Positions 24,218 through 34,800 of a stretch of DNA of 39,676 nucleotides are shown one piece after another (the first letter of the stretch is position 1; each line of letters begins with the position of its first letter). The position numbers and the translations under genes are program-made. The stretch spans positions 1-39,676 of the forward strand of contig NZ_SJFN01000040.1 of the NCBI RefSeq assembly GCF_004328075.1, read 5' to 3'. The DNA comes from Siculibacillus lacustris (lineage in GTDB: Bacteria; Pseudomonadota; Alphaproteobacteria; Rhizobiales; Ancalomicrobiaceae). The notes beneath the pieces are model-generated. The model made no database searches, was not told where the DNA came from, and was given only the letters and a program-made list of their open reading frames with translations.

Positions 24218-26701
24218 ATGGATCAGGCGACAAACGGATCGACCCCGGCGTCGGCCGGTCGGGCGGCCAGAACGGTCGACGAGATTCGCGAAGCGATCGT
24301 CGAGAAGCTGAAGTACGGGGTGGGCAAGAACGCCATCACCGCCAGTGCGCACGACTGGTTCTTCGCCACGGCTCTGGCGGTGCGCGACGAGGTCGTCGAT
24401 CGTTGGATCGAGTCGACCACCCGCACCTACCGCGACGACGACAAGCGGGTCTACTACCTCAGCCTCGAGTTCCTGATCGGGCGCCTGCTGTTCGACGCCA
24501 TGGGCAACCTCGAGATGACCGACACGGTGCGCGAGGCGCTGGCCGGGCTCGGGGTCGATCTCGACATGCTGAAGACCGTCGAGCCCGACGCGGCGCTCGG
24601 CAACGGCGGCCTCGGCCGGCTCGCCGCCTGCTTCATGGAGAGCATGGCGACCCTGTCGATCGCCGCCTACGGCTACGGCATCCGCTACGACCACGGCCTG
24701 TTCCGCCAGCGCATCAAGGACGGCTGGCAGCTCGAATATCCCGAGGACTGGCTGGCGGCCGGCAACCCCTGGGAATTCCCGCGGCTCGAAGTGGCCTATC
24801 CGATCGGCTTCGGCGGTTGGGTCGAGGCGCTGAACGAGCGCGACGGCACGGTGCGCCACGAATGGCGTCCGGCCGAGACGGTGATGGCCATCGCCTACGA
24901 CACGCCGATCGCCGGCTGGCGCGGCCAGCACGTCAACACCCTGCGTCTGTGGTCGGCCAAGGCGCCGGATCCGCTGCGCCTCGACGCCTTCAACCGCGGC
25001 GACCACGTCGGAGCGGCGGCGGCACGCGTCAAGGCCGAAGCAATCTCCAAGGTGCTCTATCCGTCGGACGCCACGCCGGCCGGCCAGGAGCTGCGCCTGC
25101 GCCAGGAGTTCTTCTTCGCCTCGGCGTCGCTGCAGGACCTGATCCGGCGCCACCTCAACCAGCATCCCAAGCTCGAGACCCTGCCGGACAAGGTGGCGAT
25201 CCAGCTCAACGACACCCATCCGGCGATCGCGGTGGCCGAGTTGATGCGCATCCTGGTCGACATTCACGACGTCGAGTGGGAGACCGCGTGGAAGATGACG
25301 GTGGGGACCTTCTCCTACACCAACCACACGCTGCTGCCCGAGGCGCTCGAGACCTGGCCGGTGCCGCTGATGGAGCGGCTGCTGCCGCGCCACATGCAGA
25401 TCATCTATCTGATCAACGCCCTCCATCTCGACGAGATGAAGGAGAAGGGCGAGGTCGACGGGGCGCTGTTGTCGGCGCTGTCGATCATCGACGAGGCGGG
25501 CGGGCGCCGGGTGCGCATGGGCCATCTCGCCTATCTCGGCTCGCATCGGGTCAACGGCGTCTCGGCGCTGCATTCCGACCTGATGAAGGTCACGGTGTTC
25601 AACGACCTGAACCGCGTCTATCCGGGGCGGATCGTCAACAAGACCAACGGCATCACCTTCCGGCGCTGGCTCTACCAGTCCAACCCGGGATTGACCCGGC
25701 TGCTCACCGAGACGATCGGACCGGCGTTCCTCGACGATGCCAGCCGCCTGACCGATCTGATCCCCCACACCTCCGACATGGCCTTCCAGCAGCAGTTCGC
25801 GGCGGTCAAGCGCGCCAACAAGGAACGCCTCGCCCGGGTGATCCTCGACCGGCTGGAGATCAAGGTCGATCCGGACGCGCTGTTCGACGTGCAGATCAAG
25901 CGCATCCACGAATACAAGCGCCAGCTGCTCAACATCCTCGAGACCGTCGCGGTCTATGACGCGATGCGGGCGCAGCCGACTCGCGACTGGATTCCGCGGG
26001 TCAAGATCTTCGCCGGCAAGGCCGCGGCCTCTTACGCGCAGGCCAAACTGATCATCAAGCTCGCCAACGACGTGGCCAAGGTGGTCAATTCCGATCCGAC
26101 CCTGCGCGGCAAGCTCAAGGTGGTGTTTCTACCCAACTATAATGTCAGCTTGGCGGAACAGATCATTCCCGCGGCCGATCTGTCCGAACAGATCTCGACC
26201 GCCGGCATGGAGGCTTCCGGTACCGGCAACATGAAGTTCGGCTTGAACGGTGCGTTGACCATCGGCACGCTCGATGGCGCCAACGTCGAGATGAAGGAAC
26301 ATGTCGGAGACGACAACATCTTCATCTTCGGTTTGACCACCGAAGAAGTCGCGAAACATCGGGCATTCGGCATCGACTCGCGCGAAACGATCGCCAAGTC
26401 GGCGATCCTTGCCGAAGTCCTCGATGCTATCGGTAGCGGCGTATTTTCTCCGGGAGAACCCGATCGGTACAAGCCCTTGGTCGATGCCTTGACCTACCAC
26501 GACTATTTCATGGTTACGGCTGATTTCGAAAGCTATTATGCTACGCAGCGGGCCGTGTTCCGGAAGTGGCGGGACAAGGCCGCCTGGCGTCAGTCGGCGG
26601 CGCTCAACACCGCCAACATGGGCTGGTTCTCCTCGGATCGGACGATTTCCGAATATGCCGAGGACATCTGGAATGTTTCGGTGCGGCCGCCACACGGCTG
26701 A
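24218..26701 (+). CDS. glgP: Glycogen phosphorylase
   Basis: GlgP cleaves alpha-1,4 ends of glycogen with phosphate to give glucose-1-phosphate. The 827-residue product is normal for GT35 phosphorylases. [17 protein letters not shown], the [15 protein letters not shown] stretch and [28 protein letters not shown] are unmistakable, with the PLP lysine at K673. ATG 24218 follows AGAGGGAG; the frame extends further upstream but without conservation. It heads the five-gene glycogen cluster, with a LacI-type palindrome in the leader. About the last 190 codons (from roughly 26130) use visibly more AT-ending codons than the rest, for example 53 % GC in 26461-26520. Reading frame and motifs stay intact there, so this may mark an exchanged segment. 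Confidence 0.97.
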   Translation: MDQATNGSTPASAGRAARTVDEIREAIVEKLKYGVGKNAITASAHDWFFATALAVRDEVVDRWIESTTRTYRDDDKRVYYLSLEFLIGRLLFDAMGNLEMTDTVREALAGLGVDLDMLKTVEPDAALGNGGLGRLAACFMESMATLSIAAYGYGIRYDHGLFRQRIKDGWQLEYPEDWLAAGNPWEFPRLEVAYPIGFGGWVEALNERDGTVRHEWRPAETVMAIAYDTPIAGWRGQHVNTLRLWSAKAPDPLRLDAFNRGDHVGAAAARVKAEAISKVLYPSDATPAGQELRLRQEFFFASASLQDLIRRHLNQHPKLETLPDKVAIQLNDTHPAIAVAELMRILVDIHDVEWETAWKMTVGTFSYTNHTLLPEALETWPVPLMERLLPRHMQIIYLINALHLDEMKEKGEVDGALLSALSIIDEAGGRRVRMGHLAYLGSHRVNGVSALHSDLMKVTVFNDLNRVYPGRIVNKTNGITFRRWLYQSNPGLTRLLTETIGPAFLDDASRLTDLIPHTSDMAFQQQFAAVKRANKERLARVILDRLEIKVDPDALFDVQIKRIHEYKRQLLNILETVAVYDAMRAQPTRDWIPRVKIFAGKAAASYAQAKLIIKLANDVAKVVNSDPTLRGKLKVVFLPNYNVSLAEQIIPAADLSEQISTAGMEASGTGNMKFGLNGALTIGTLDGANVEMKEHVGDDNIFIFGLTTEEVAKHRAFGIDSRETIAKSAILAEVLDAIGSGVFSPGEPDRYKPLVDALTYHDYFMVTADFESYYATQRAVFRKWRDKAAWRQSAALNTANMGWFSSDRTISEYAEDIWNVSVRPPHG

Positions 26702-26720
26702 CCGGAGAGACGTGGTTCCC

Positions 26721-26758
26721 TTCGCGGGACCGGCCCGACTCCCGGGTCGGCCCGCGAA
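26721..26758 (+). other. Compound hairpin in the glgP-glgB spacer
   Basis: TTCGCGGG (26721-26728) pairs perfectly with CCCGCGAA (26751-26758), and CCGAC / GTCGG pair inside, giving a stable 38-nt structure 19 bases after glgP. No T-tract follows. It probably tunes read-through or mRNA stability between glgP and the biosynthetic genes. Confidence 0.6.
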
Positions 26759-26820
26759 ACGGAAACGGAGCCTTCGGAACCTTCGGGGCCGCAGGCGAAT
26801 TGTCTCCAGAGGGGGCACGG

Positions 26821-29040
26821 ATGAGCGAACAGTTGTCGAAGGCGAGCGAAACCGACGTCGAGGCGATCGTCGCCGGGCGTCATGGTGATCCCTTTGCGGT
26901 TCTCGGGCCGCATGCCGTCAAGGGCGGGTTCGCGGTGCGCGTCTTCGTGCCCCATGCCGATACGGTCGAGGTGGTCGGCGAGGACGGCAAGGTGCTCGCC
27001 GCGCTCGACAAGACCCACGATGCCGGGTTCTTCGAGGGCGTGATCAAGCGCAAGCGCGGGGTCAAGGTCTCGGCACCGCCGCCGCGCTACCGGATCCACG
27101 CCGGCAACAAGGGCGGCTCCTGGGAGCTCGCGGATCCCTACGCCTTCGGTCCGGTGCTCGGGCCGCTCGACGACCATCTGCTGGTCGAGGGCACCCATCG
27201 CCTGCTCTACGAGCGGCTCGGGGCGCAGGTCCTGGAGCACGAGGGCGTCGAGGGCGTCAACTTCGCGGTCTGGGCGCCCAATGCGTCGCGGGTTTCGGTG
27301 GTCGGCGACTTCAATGCCTGGGACGGCCGCCGGCATCAGATGCGCAAGCGCATCGACAGCGGCATCTGGGAGATCTTCGCCCCCGGCGTCGGCGTCGGCG
27401 CGGTCTACAAATACGAGATCATCGCCGCCGACGGCCGGCTGCTGCCGCTCAAGGCCGATCCCTTCGGTTTCGCCAGCGAGATCCGGCCCTCGACCGCCTC
27501 GGTGGTCGACCGCACCGACCGCCTGACCTGGACCGACGACGCCTACATGGCGGCGCGCGCCCAGGGCGACCCGCGCCGCAAGCCGATGTCGATCTACGAG
27601 GTCCATCTCGGCTCGTGGCAGCGCGGCGACTGGAACCGTTTCCTGACCTACGACGAACTGGCCGAGCGGTTGATCCCCTACGTCAAGGCGCTGGGCTTCA
27701 CCCACATCGAACTGATGCCGGTCAGCGAGCATCCGCTCGACATGTCCTGGGGCTACCAGCCGATCGGCCTGTTCGCGCCGACCCGGCGGTTCGGCGATCC
27801 GGCGGCCTTCGCCCGTTTCGTCGACGCCGCCCATGCCGCCGACATCGGCGTGATCATCGACTGGGTGCCGGCCCATTTCCCGACCGACGAGCACGGGCTC
27901 GGCCATTTCGACGGCGGCCCGCTCTACGAACACGCCGATCCGCGGCGCGGCTTCCATCCCGACTGGAACACCGCGATCTACGATTTCGGCCGCAAGGAAG
28001 TCGCCAACTTCCTGACCGCCAGCGCGCTCTACTGGCTCGATCGCTTCCACGTCGACGGCTTCCGGGTCGATGCGGTGGCGTCGATGCTCTACCTCGACTA
28101 TTCGCGCAAGGAAGGCGAGTGGTCGCCCAACGAAGACGGCGGACGCGACAATCGCGACGCGGTCGCCTTCCTGCGGCGGGTCAACGAGCTGTGCTACGAG
28201 CTCTATCCCGGCACCATCACCATCGCCGAGGAATCGACCTCGTGGAGCGGCGTCTCGGCCCCGGTCTATGCCGGTGGCCTGGGCTTCGGCTTCAAGTGGA
28301 ACATGGGCTGGATGCACGACACGCTCGGCTACATGGGGCGTGAGGCGATCCATCGCCGTTGGCACCACGACGACCTGACCTTCGGTCTGCTCTACGCCTT
28401 CGCCGAGAACTTCGTCCTGCCGATCAGCCACGACGAAGTGGTGCACGGCAAGGGCTCGATGATCCGCCGCATGACCGGCGACCATTGGCAGAAGTTCGCC
28501 AACCTGCGCGCCTACTACGGCTTCATGTGGTGCCATCCGGGCAAGAAGCTCCTGTTCATGGGACAGGAATTCGCCCAGTGGGACGAGTGGAAGTCGGATC
28601 AGAGCCTCGACTGGCACCTGACGCAGTTCCCCGATCACCTCGGGGTGCAGACGCTGATCCGTGACCTCAACCGCATCCACCGCGAGGTGCCCGCTCTCTA
28701 CGCTCGCGACTGCGAGCCGGAAGGCTTCCGCTGGGTGGTGGTCGAGGACCGTGATCAGTCGGTGTTCGCCTTCCTCCGGTCCGGTGGACCCGAAGATCCG
28801 CCGGTTCTGGCGATCTCCAACTTCACGCCGGTGCCGCGCGAGGGTTATCGTGTCGGTCTGCCGCTGGCCGGTCGCTGGCGGGAGATTCTCAACACCGACG
28901 CGGCGATCTATGGCGGTTCGAACTTCGGCAACGACGGTGCGGTGTGGACCGATGGTGAAGAGGCCCACGGCCTGCCGGTGTCGGCCCTGATGCGACTGCC
29001 GCCGTTGGCGACGGTGTACTTCGAATACCAGGGCGAGTGA
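26821..29040 (+). CDS. glgB: 1,4-alpha-glucan branching enzyme
   Basis: GlgB introduces alpha-1,6 branches into glycogen. The 739-residue protein has the GlgB layout: N-terminal beta domains ([44 protein letters not shown]), a GH13 barrel and a C-terminal beta domain. Catalytic residues are present: D417 in [11 protein letters not shown]470 in IAEESTSW and D538 in [27 protein letters not shown] is another signature. ATG 26821 follows CCAGAGGGGGC. It lies 119 bases after glgP, separated by a hairpin, and 39 bases before glgC. Confidence 0.98.
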   Translation: MSEQLSKASETDVEAIVAGRHGDPFAVLGPHAVKGGFAVRVFVPHADTVEVVGEDGKVLAALDKTHDAGFFEGVIKRKRGVKVSAPPPRYRIHAGNKGGSWELADPYAFGPVLGPLDDHLLVEGTHRLLYERLGAQVLEHEGVEGVNFAVWAPNASRVSVVGDFNAWDGRRHQMRKRIDSGIWEIFAPGVGVGAVYKYEIIAADGRLLPLKADPFGFASEIRPSTASVVDRTDRLTWTDDAYMAARAQGDPRRKPMSIYEVHLGSWQRGDWNRFLTYDELAERLIPYVKALGFTHIELMPVSEHPLDMSWGYQPIGLFAPTRRFGDPAAFARFVDAAHAADIGVIIDWVPAHFPTDEHGLGHFDGGPLYEHADPRRGFHPDWNTAIYDFGRKEVANFLTASALYWLDRFHVDGFRVDAVASMLYLDYSRKEGEWSPNEDGGRDNRDAVAFLRRVNELCYELYPGTITIAEESTSWSGVSAPVYAGGLGFGFKWNMGWMHDTLGYMGREAIHRRWHHDDLTFGLLYAFAENFVLPISHDEVVHGKGSMIRRMTGDHWQKFANLRAYYGFMWCHPGKKLLFMGQEFAQWDEWKSDQSLDWHLTQFPDHLGVQTLIRDLNRIHREVPALYARDCEPEGFRWVVVEDRDQSVFAFLRSGGPEDPPVLAISNFTPVPREGYRVGLPLAGRWREILNTDAAIYGGSNFGNDGAVWTDGEEAHGLPVSALMRLPPLATVYFEYQGE

Positions 29041-29079
29041 GCCCCCATGACAAGAGTGCCCGACCGGGAGGAAGGTTCC

Positions 29080-30369
29080 ATGAACACGATGCCGACGACC
29101 ACGACACGCCAGCACGCCGCGGGTGCCCCCTTGTCGCGGCACGCGATGGCCTACGTTCTGGCGGGCGGGCGCGGCAGCCGCCTGATGGAGATGACCGATC
29201 GCCGCGCCAAGCCGGCGGTCTATTTCGGCGGCAAGTCGCGGATCATCGACTTCGCGCTGTCGAACGCCATGAACTCGGGCATCCGCCGCATCGGCGTGGC
29301 GACCCAGTACAAGGCGCATTCGCTGATCCGCCATCTCCAGCGCGGGTGGGACTTCTTCCGTCCCGAACGCAACGAGAGCTTCGACATCCTGCCGGCCAGC
29401 CAGCGCGTCTCGGAAGAGCAGTGGTATGCCGGCACCGCCGACGCGGTCTATCAGAACCTCGACATCATCCGCGACTACGATCCCAAGTACATGGTGATCC
29501 TGGCGGGTGACCACATCTACAAGATGGACTACGAGCAGATGCTCCAGCAGCACGTCGAGCAGGGCGCCGACGTGACCATCGGCTGCCTGGAAGTGTCGCG
29601 CGAGGAGGCCAAGGGCTTCGGCGTGATGCACGTCGACGAGACCGACCGTATCGTGTCCTTCGTCGAGAAGCCGAAGGATCCGCCGGCGATGCCGGGCAAG
29701 CCCGACAAGTCGCTGGCTTCGATGGGCATCTACGTGTTCGAGGCGAAGTTCCTGTTCGACCAGCTCGACCGCGACGCCGCCGATCCCCATTCCAGCCGCG
29801 ATTTCGGCAAGGACCTGATCCCCTACATCGTCAAGAACGGCAAGGCGGTGGCGCACCACTTCTCGCGTTCCTGCGTGCGCTCGCACGCCGAGGCGCAGCC
29901 CTATTGGCGCGACGTCGGCACCATCGACGCCTATTGGGAAGCCAACATCGATCTCACCGACGTGGTGCCCGAACTCGACCTGTTCGAGAACGAATGGCCG
30001 ATCTGGACCTATGGCGAGATCACCCCGCCGGCCAAGTTCGTCCACGACATCGACGGCCGGCGCGGCTCGGCGGTGTCGTCGCTGGTGTCGGGCGGCTGCA
30101 TCGTCTCGGGGGCCTTCCTCAAGCGGTCGTTGCTGTTCACCGGGGTGCGGATCAACTCCTACAGCCACGTCGAGAATGCGGTGATCCTGCCCTATGCCTC
30201 GACCGGTCGCGGGGTGCGCCTGACCAACGTGGTGGTCGACGCGCGCACCCATGTGCCCGACGGGCTGGTGGTGGGCGAGGATCCCGAACTCGACGCGCTG
30301 CGCTTCCGCCGCACCGAGAGCGGCATTTGTCTGATCACGCAGCCGATGATCGATCGCCTCGCGAAGTGA
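29080..30369 (+). CDS. glgC: Glucose-1-phosphate adenylyltransferase (ADP-glucose pyrophosphorylase)
   Basis: GlgC makes ADP-glucose from ATP and glucose-1-phosphate, the regulated first step of glycogen synthesis. The 429-residue protein has [35 protein letters not shown] near its start (nucleotide binding and allosteric region), [25 protein letters not shown] with the catalytic Asp, and [10 protein letters not shown] left-handed beta-helix region closes it. ATG 29080 follows GGGAGGAAGG; an earlier ATG at 29047 would add 11 poorly conserved residues. The gene is 39 bases after glgB and 11 before glgA, in one transcription unit. Confidence 0.98.
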   Translation: MNTMPTTTTRQHAAGAPLSRHAMAYVLAGGRGSRLMEMTDRRAKPAVYFGGKSRIIDFALSNAMNSGIRRIGVATQYKAHSLIRHLQRGWDFFRPERNESFDILPASQRVSEEQWYAGTADAVYQNLDIIRDYDPKYMVILAGDHIYKMDYEQMLQQHVEQGADVTIGCLEVSREEAKGFGVMHVDETDRIVSFVEKPKDPPAMPGKPDKSLASMGIYVFEAKFLFDQLDRDAADPHSSRDFGKDLIPYIVKNGKAVAHHFSRSCVRSHAEAQPYWRDVGTIDAYWEANIDLTDVVPELDLFENEWPIWTYGEITPPAKFVHDIDGRRGSAVSSLVSGGCIVSGAFLKRSLLFTGVRINSYSHVENAVILPYASTGRGVRLTNVVVDARTHVPDGLVVGEDPELDALRFRRTESGICLITQPMIDRLAK

Positions 30370-30380
30370 CGGAGTCGGGC

Positions 30381-31838
30381 ATGTCGGCTCTGAAGGTTCT
30401 GTCTGTCGTCTCCGAACTCTATCCGCTGATCAAGACCGGCGGCCTGGCCGACGTGGCGGGGGCCCTGCCGGGAGCGCTCGCCGCTCACGAAGTCGAGGTC
30501 CGGACCGTCGTTCCCGGCTATCCGTCGGTGATGGCGGCGCTGGAGATCGCCTCGACGGTGGTGGCGATCGAGGAGCTGTGGGGCGGGCCGGCGCGGGTGC
30601 TGGCCGGCAAGGCGGCGGGGCTCGAGCTGTTCGTGGTCGATGCGCCGCATCTCTACGCCCGGCCCGGCAGCCCCTATCAGGCCCCGGGCGGCGCCGACTG
30701 GCAGGACAACGCGGTGCGCTTCGCGGCGCTGTCGTGGATCGCCGCGCAGATCGCCATGGGCGCGGTCCCGGCCTTCGTGCCCGACGTGGTCCATACCCAC
30801 GACTGGCAGACCGGACTGGTCGCCGCCTATCTGACCTACGACGGCCGGCGCCGGCCGGGCGTGGTCACCACCATTCACAACATCGCCTTCCAGGGTCGCT
30901 TCCCGGCCTCGCTGATGCCGATGATGGGCCTGCCGTCCTATGCCTTCGGCATGGAGGGCATCGAATATTACGGCGGCATCGGCTTCCTCAAGGCGAGCCT
31001 GCGCTTCGCCGATCGGATCACCACGGTGTCGCCGACCTATGCCGACGAGATCTTGACGCCGGAGAACGGCATGGGCCTCGAGGGCCTGCTCAATTCGCGT
31101 CGGGCGGTCGTCTCGGGCATCCTCAACGGCATCGACGACACGGTGTGGAATCCGGCCACCGATCCGCTGCTGCCGGCCCACTACACCGTCTCCTCGCCCC
31201 TGGGGCGGCGGCTGGTGCGCACCGAACTGTGCCGGCGCTTCGGCCTCGTCGACGATCCCAAGGCGATCGTCTTCGGCGTGGTCAGCCGCCTGTCGTGGCA
31301 GAAGGGCCTCGATCTGGTGCTCGCCGGCATGGACAAGATCTTGGCGCTCGGCGGCCAATTGGTGCTGCTCGGTTCCGGCGACGCCGATCTCACCGCCGGT
31401 TTCCAGCGCGCCGCATCGACCAATCCCGGTCGCATCGGTTGCACCATCGGCTACGACGAGTCGCTCGCGCATCTGATCCAGGGCGGGTCGGACGTGATCC
31501 TGGTGCCGTCGCGCTTCGAGCCCTGCGGGCTGACCCAATTGTGCGCCTTGCGCTACGGCGCGATTCCCTTGGTGAGCCGGGTCGGCGGCCTCGCCGACAC
31601 GATCATCGAGGCCAACGAGATGGCGATCGACGCCGGTACCGGCACCGGCGTGGTGTTCTCGCCCCTGTCGCAGGAGCAGTTCGAAGGCGCTCTGACCCGG
31701 GTCGCGCGCCTGCACGCCGACCCGACACTGTGGCGGCGGCTGATGCGCAACGCCATGAAGACCGACGTGTCGTGGTCCCGTTCGGCCGGTCGCTATGCCG
31801 ATCTCTACCGTGGTCTGGTCGTCGAGCGCGGCGCCTGA
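30381..31838 (+). CDS. glgA: Glycogen synthase (ADP-glucose type)
   Basis: GlgA adds glucose from ADP-glucose to the alpha-1,4 chain. The 485-residue GT5 enzyme begins with VVSELYPLIKTGGLADVAGALPGAL, containing the ADP-glucose-binding KTGGL motif, has VVHTHDWQTGLV and TIHNIAFQG, and ends with the catalytic ESRFEPCG-like stretch VPSRFEPCGLTQLCALRYG and VSRVGGLADT. GGAG stands 6 bases before ATG 30381. It lies 11 bases behind glgC and 29 before the glgX-malQ fusion. No unusual features. Confidence 0.98.
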   Translation: MSALKVLSVVSELYPLIKTGGLADVAGALPGALAAHEVEVRTVVPGYPSVMAALEIASTVVAIEELWGGPARVLAGKAAGLELFVVDAPHLYARPGSPYQAPGGADWQDNAVRFAALSWIAAQIAMGAVPAFVPDVVHTHDWQTGLVAAYLTYDGRRRPGVVTTIHNIAFQGRFPASLMPMMGLPSYAFGMEGIEYYGGIGFLKASLRFADRITTVSPTYADEILTPENGMGLEGLLNSRRAVVSGILNGIDDTVWNPATDPLLPAHYTVSSPLGRRLVRTELCRRFGLVDDPKAIVFGVVSRLSWQKGLDLVLAGMDKILALGGQLVLLGSGDADLTAGFQRAASTNPGRIGCTIGYDESLAHLIQGGSDVILVPSRFEPCGLTQLCALRYGAIPLVSRVGGLADTIIEANEMAIDAGTGTGVVFSPLSQEQFEGALTRVARLHADPTLWRRLMRNAMKTDVSWSRSAGRYADLYRGLVVERGA

Positions 31839-31867
31839 CGGTGGCGCACGGGGGAGGGACGACGACG

Positions 31868-34800
31868 ATGATCCACGGTGCGATCGGTCCCGGCGCGACG
31901 GAGCCGCTCGGCGTCACCCATGACGGCGAGGGGGTCAACGTCGCGGTGGTCTCGGCCAACGGCACCGCCGTCGACTTCTGCGTCTATGACGCGACCGGCG
32001 ACCGCGAGATCGAACGCATCCGTCTGCCGTCGCGCACCGGGCCGGTGTTCCACGGCCGCATCGACGGGCTGCCGGTCGGCACCCGCTACGGCCTGCGCGT
32101 CGACGGCCCGTGGAACCCCGCCGACGGCCACCGCTTCAACCCGGCCAAGCTGATCGTCGATCCCTACGCTCAGAAGATCGACCGGCCGTTCCGCCTGCAT
32201 CCCGCCCTGTTCGACCAGCGCGCCCGCGGCGCCGCGGAGGACCGCATCGACAGCGGCATCCACGTGCCCAAGGCGATCGTCGAGGCGCCGGAGCCGCTTC
32301 AGCCGGTGATCCGGCCGCGCATCTCGCCCAAGCACCGGGTGGTCTACGAGCTCCACGTCAAGGGCTTCACCCAGCTCCATCCCGACATCCCCGAGGCGAT
32401 CCGCGGCACCTTCGCCGGCCTCGCCCATCCGGCGGCGATCGCCCACCTGATCCGGCTGGGGATCAACGTGGTCGAGGTGATGCCGATCTGGGCCTGGCTC
32501 GACGAACGCCATCTCGCGCCGCTCGGGCTGACCAACTACTGGGGCTACAACCCGATCACCCCGCTCGCCCCCGATCCGCGGCTCGCGCCCGGCGGCTGGA
32601 GCGAGATCCGCACCGCCATCGACGCGCTGCACGAGGTGGGGATCGCGGTGATCCTCGACGTAGTGCTGAACCACACCGGCGAGAGCGACCACCACGGGCC
32701 GACAGTATCCTTACGCGGCCTCGACAACGCCCTCTACTACCGCACCCGTACCGACGATCGCTCGCGCTACGTCGACGACGCCGGTTGCGGCAACGTGCCG
32801 GCGCTCGATCGGCAGGCGATGATGCGGATCGGCCTCGAGGCGCTGCGCGTCTCGGCGCTGCGCGGCGGATTCGACGGCTTCCGCTACGATCTGGCGACGA
32901 CGCTGGGGCGGCGGCGGGCCGGGTTCGATGCGGCGGCGCCGTTCCTGGCGGCGCTCGAGCAGGATCCGGTGCTGCGTACCCTGATCCACATCGCCGAGCC
33001 CTGGGACATCGGTCCCGGCGGCTACCAGCTCGGCGCCTTCCCGGCGACCTGGGGCGAATGGAACGACCGTTACCGCGACACCATGCGCCGCTTCTGGCGC
33101 GGCGACGAAGGGCTGGTCGGCGACCTCGCGACCCGGCTCGCCGGCTCCTCGGACGTCTTCGCCGGGCGCCGACGCAAGGCCTCGGATTCGGTCAACTACG
33201 TCACCGCCCACGACGGCTTCACCCTCGCCGATCTGGTGTCCTATACGGGCAAGCACAATCTCGCCAACGGCGAGAACAATCGCGACGGCAGCGACGCCAA
33301 TCAGTCGTGGAACCACGGTGTCGAAGGCCCGAGCAGCGATCCGGCGATCGTCGCGGCGCGGGCGCGCGACGTGCGGGCGCTGATCGCCACGCTGCTCGGC
33401 TCGCGCGGCACGCCGATGCTGTCGATGGGCGACGAATGCGGCCGCACCCAGGGCGGCAACAACAACGCCTATGCCCAGGACAACGCGATCTCGTGGTTCG
33501 ACTGGTCGAAGGTCGATTCGGGCCTGGTCGACTTCACCCGGCGGCTGCTCGACCTCCGGCGCGCCCATCCGGCGCTGCACGACGACAAGCCGCCGATCGG
33601 CGAGCCGGTCGACGATTCCGGCCTCGCCGACGTCGAATGGCGCCATCTCGACGGCCGCCCGCTGGCGGCGCGCGACTGGCACGATCCGGAGAACTATCGC
33701 CTCGCCGCGGTGTTCACGGTGGTCGACCACGGCGGCGAGTTCGACCGGGTGGCGGTCGTGGTGTCGGCCGACCTGCGCGCCTCGGTGTTCATCCCGCCGA
33801 TGGCCCGATCGGGGCATCGCTGGCGGATGGTGCTCGACAGCGCCCATCCCGACCGCGAGCCGGTGGCGGCCTCGAAATTCGCGATCGACGGCCGCGCCGT
33901 GGTGTTCGTGGTCGAGGAGCCGGTGCCGGAGGAGGTGCGGGCGGTCCGCGCCGATCCGCGTACCCTCGATCGGCTCGCCCGTACCGCCGGGATCGCCCCG
34001 GAGTGGTGGGACAATTCCGGCAACTGCGTGAAGGTCGGCGACGACACCAAGCGAGCGGTGCTGGCGGCCATGGGCCTGCCGGCGACGACGCTCGGCGAGG
34101 CGCGCGACAGCTACGATCGCCTGATCGCCGAGACCACCGGTCGGCCGCTGCCCTTCGCCCAGACGGTGTTTTCCGGCGCGCCCTGCGAGGTGCCGCTCGG
34201 CGGTGCGCCGTCGCGGGGCCTGCGCTCCTTCGCCCTCGAGATCACCGACGCGATCGGCGAGGCGCGCGGGCTGGTGGTCCAGCCCGGCGACGGACGCACC
34301 GAGCGGGTGACCACCGCCGACGGGCGGGTGATCCTGCAACGGCGCATCGCGCTGCCCGACCTGCCGCTCGGCCGCTACACCCTGCGCATCGACGGGTCGC
34401 AGGAGTCCACGGCCCTGACCGTGGCGCCGCGCACCACCCATCTGCCGGCGGAGTGGGACGGCGACGTCCGATCCTTCGGCATCGCCACCCATCTCTATGC
34501 GCTGCGCAGCGCCGGCGACCAGGGCATCGGCGACTTCACCACCCTCGGCCGCACCGGCGCCGCCGCGGCCGCGGTCGGCGCTGTGACCATCGGTCTCAAT
34601 CCGATCCACGCCCTGTTCCCCCAGGACCGCGAGCGGGCGAGCCCCTATTCGCCCTCCGACCGGCGCTTCCTCGATCCGATCTACATCGACGTGACGCGCC
34701 TGCCCGAGGCGTTGGCGAGCGCGGTCGAGACCGATCTCGCCGCTGCGGCCCCGATCTTCGGGCGCCTCGCCGGCCTCGCCCACATCGACTACACTGCGGT

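Noticed and set aside
26590-30252. A 1220-codon minus-strand open frame across glgB and glgC
   Set aside because: GC-rich DNA leaves antisense frames open. It runs through two complete, motif-verified plus-strand genes and has low-complexity Val/Gly/Arg/His composition.
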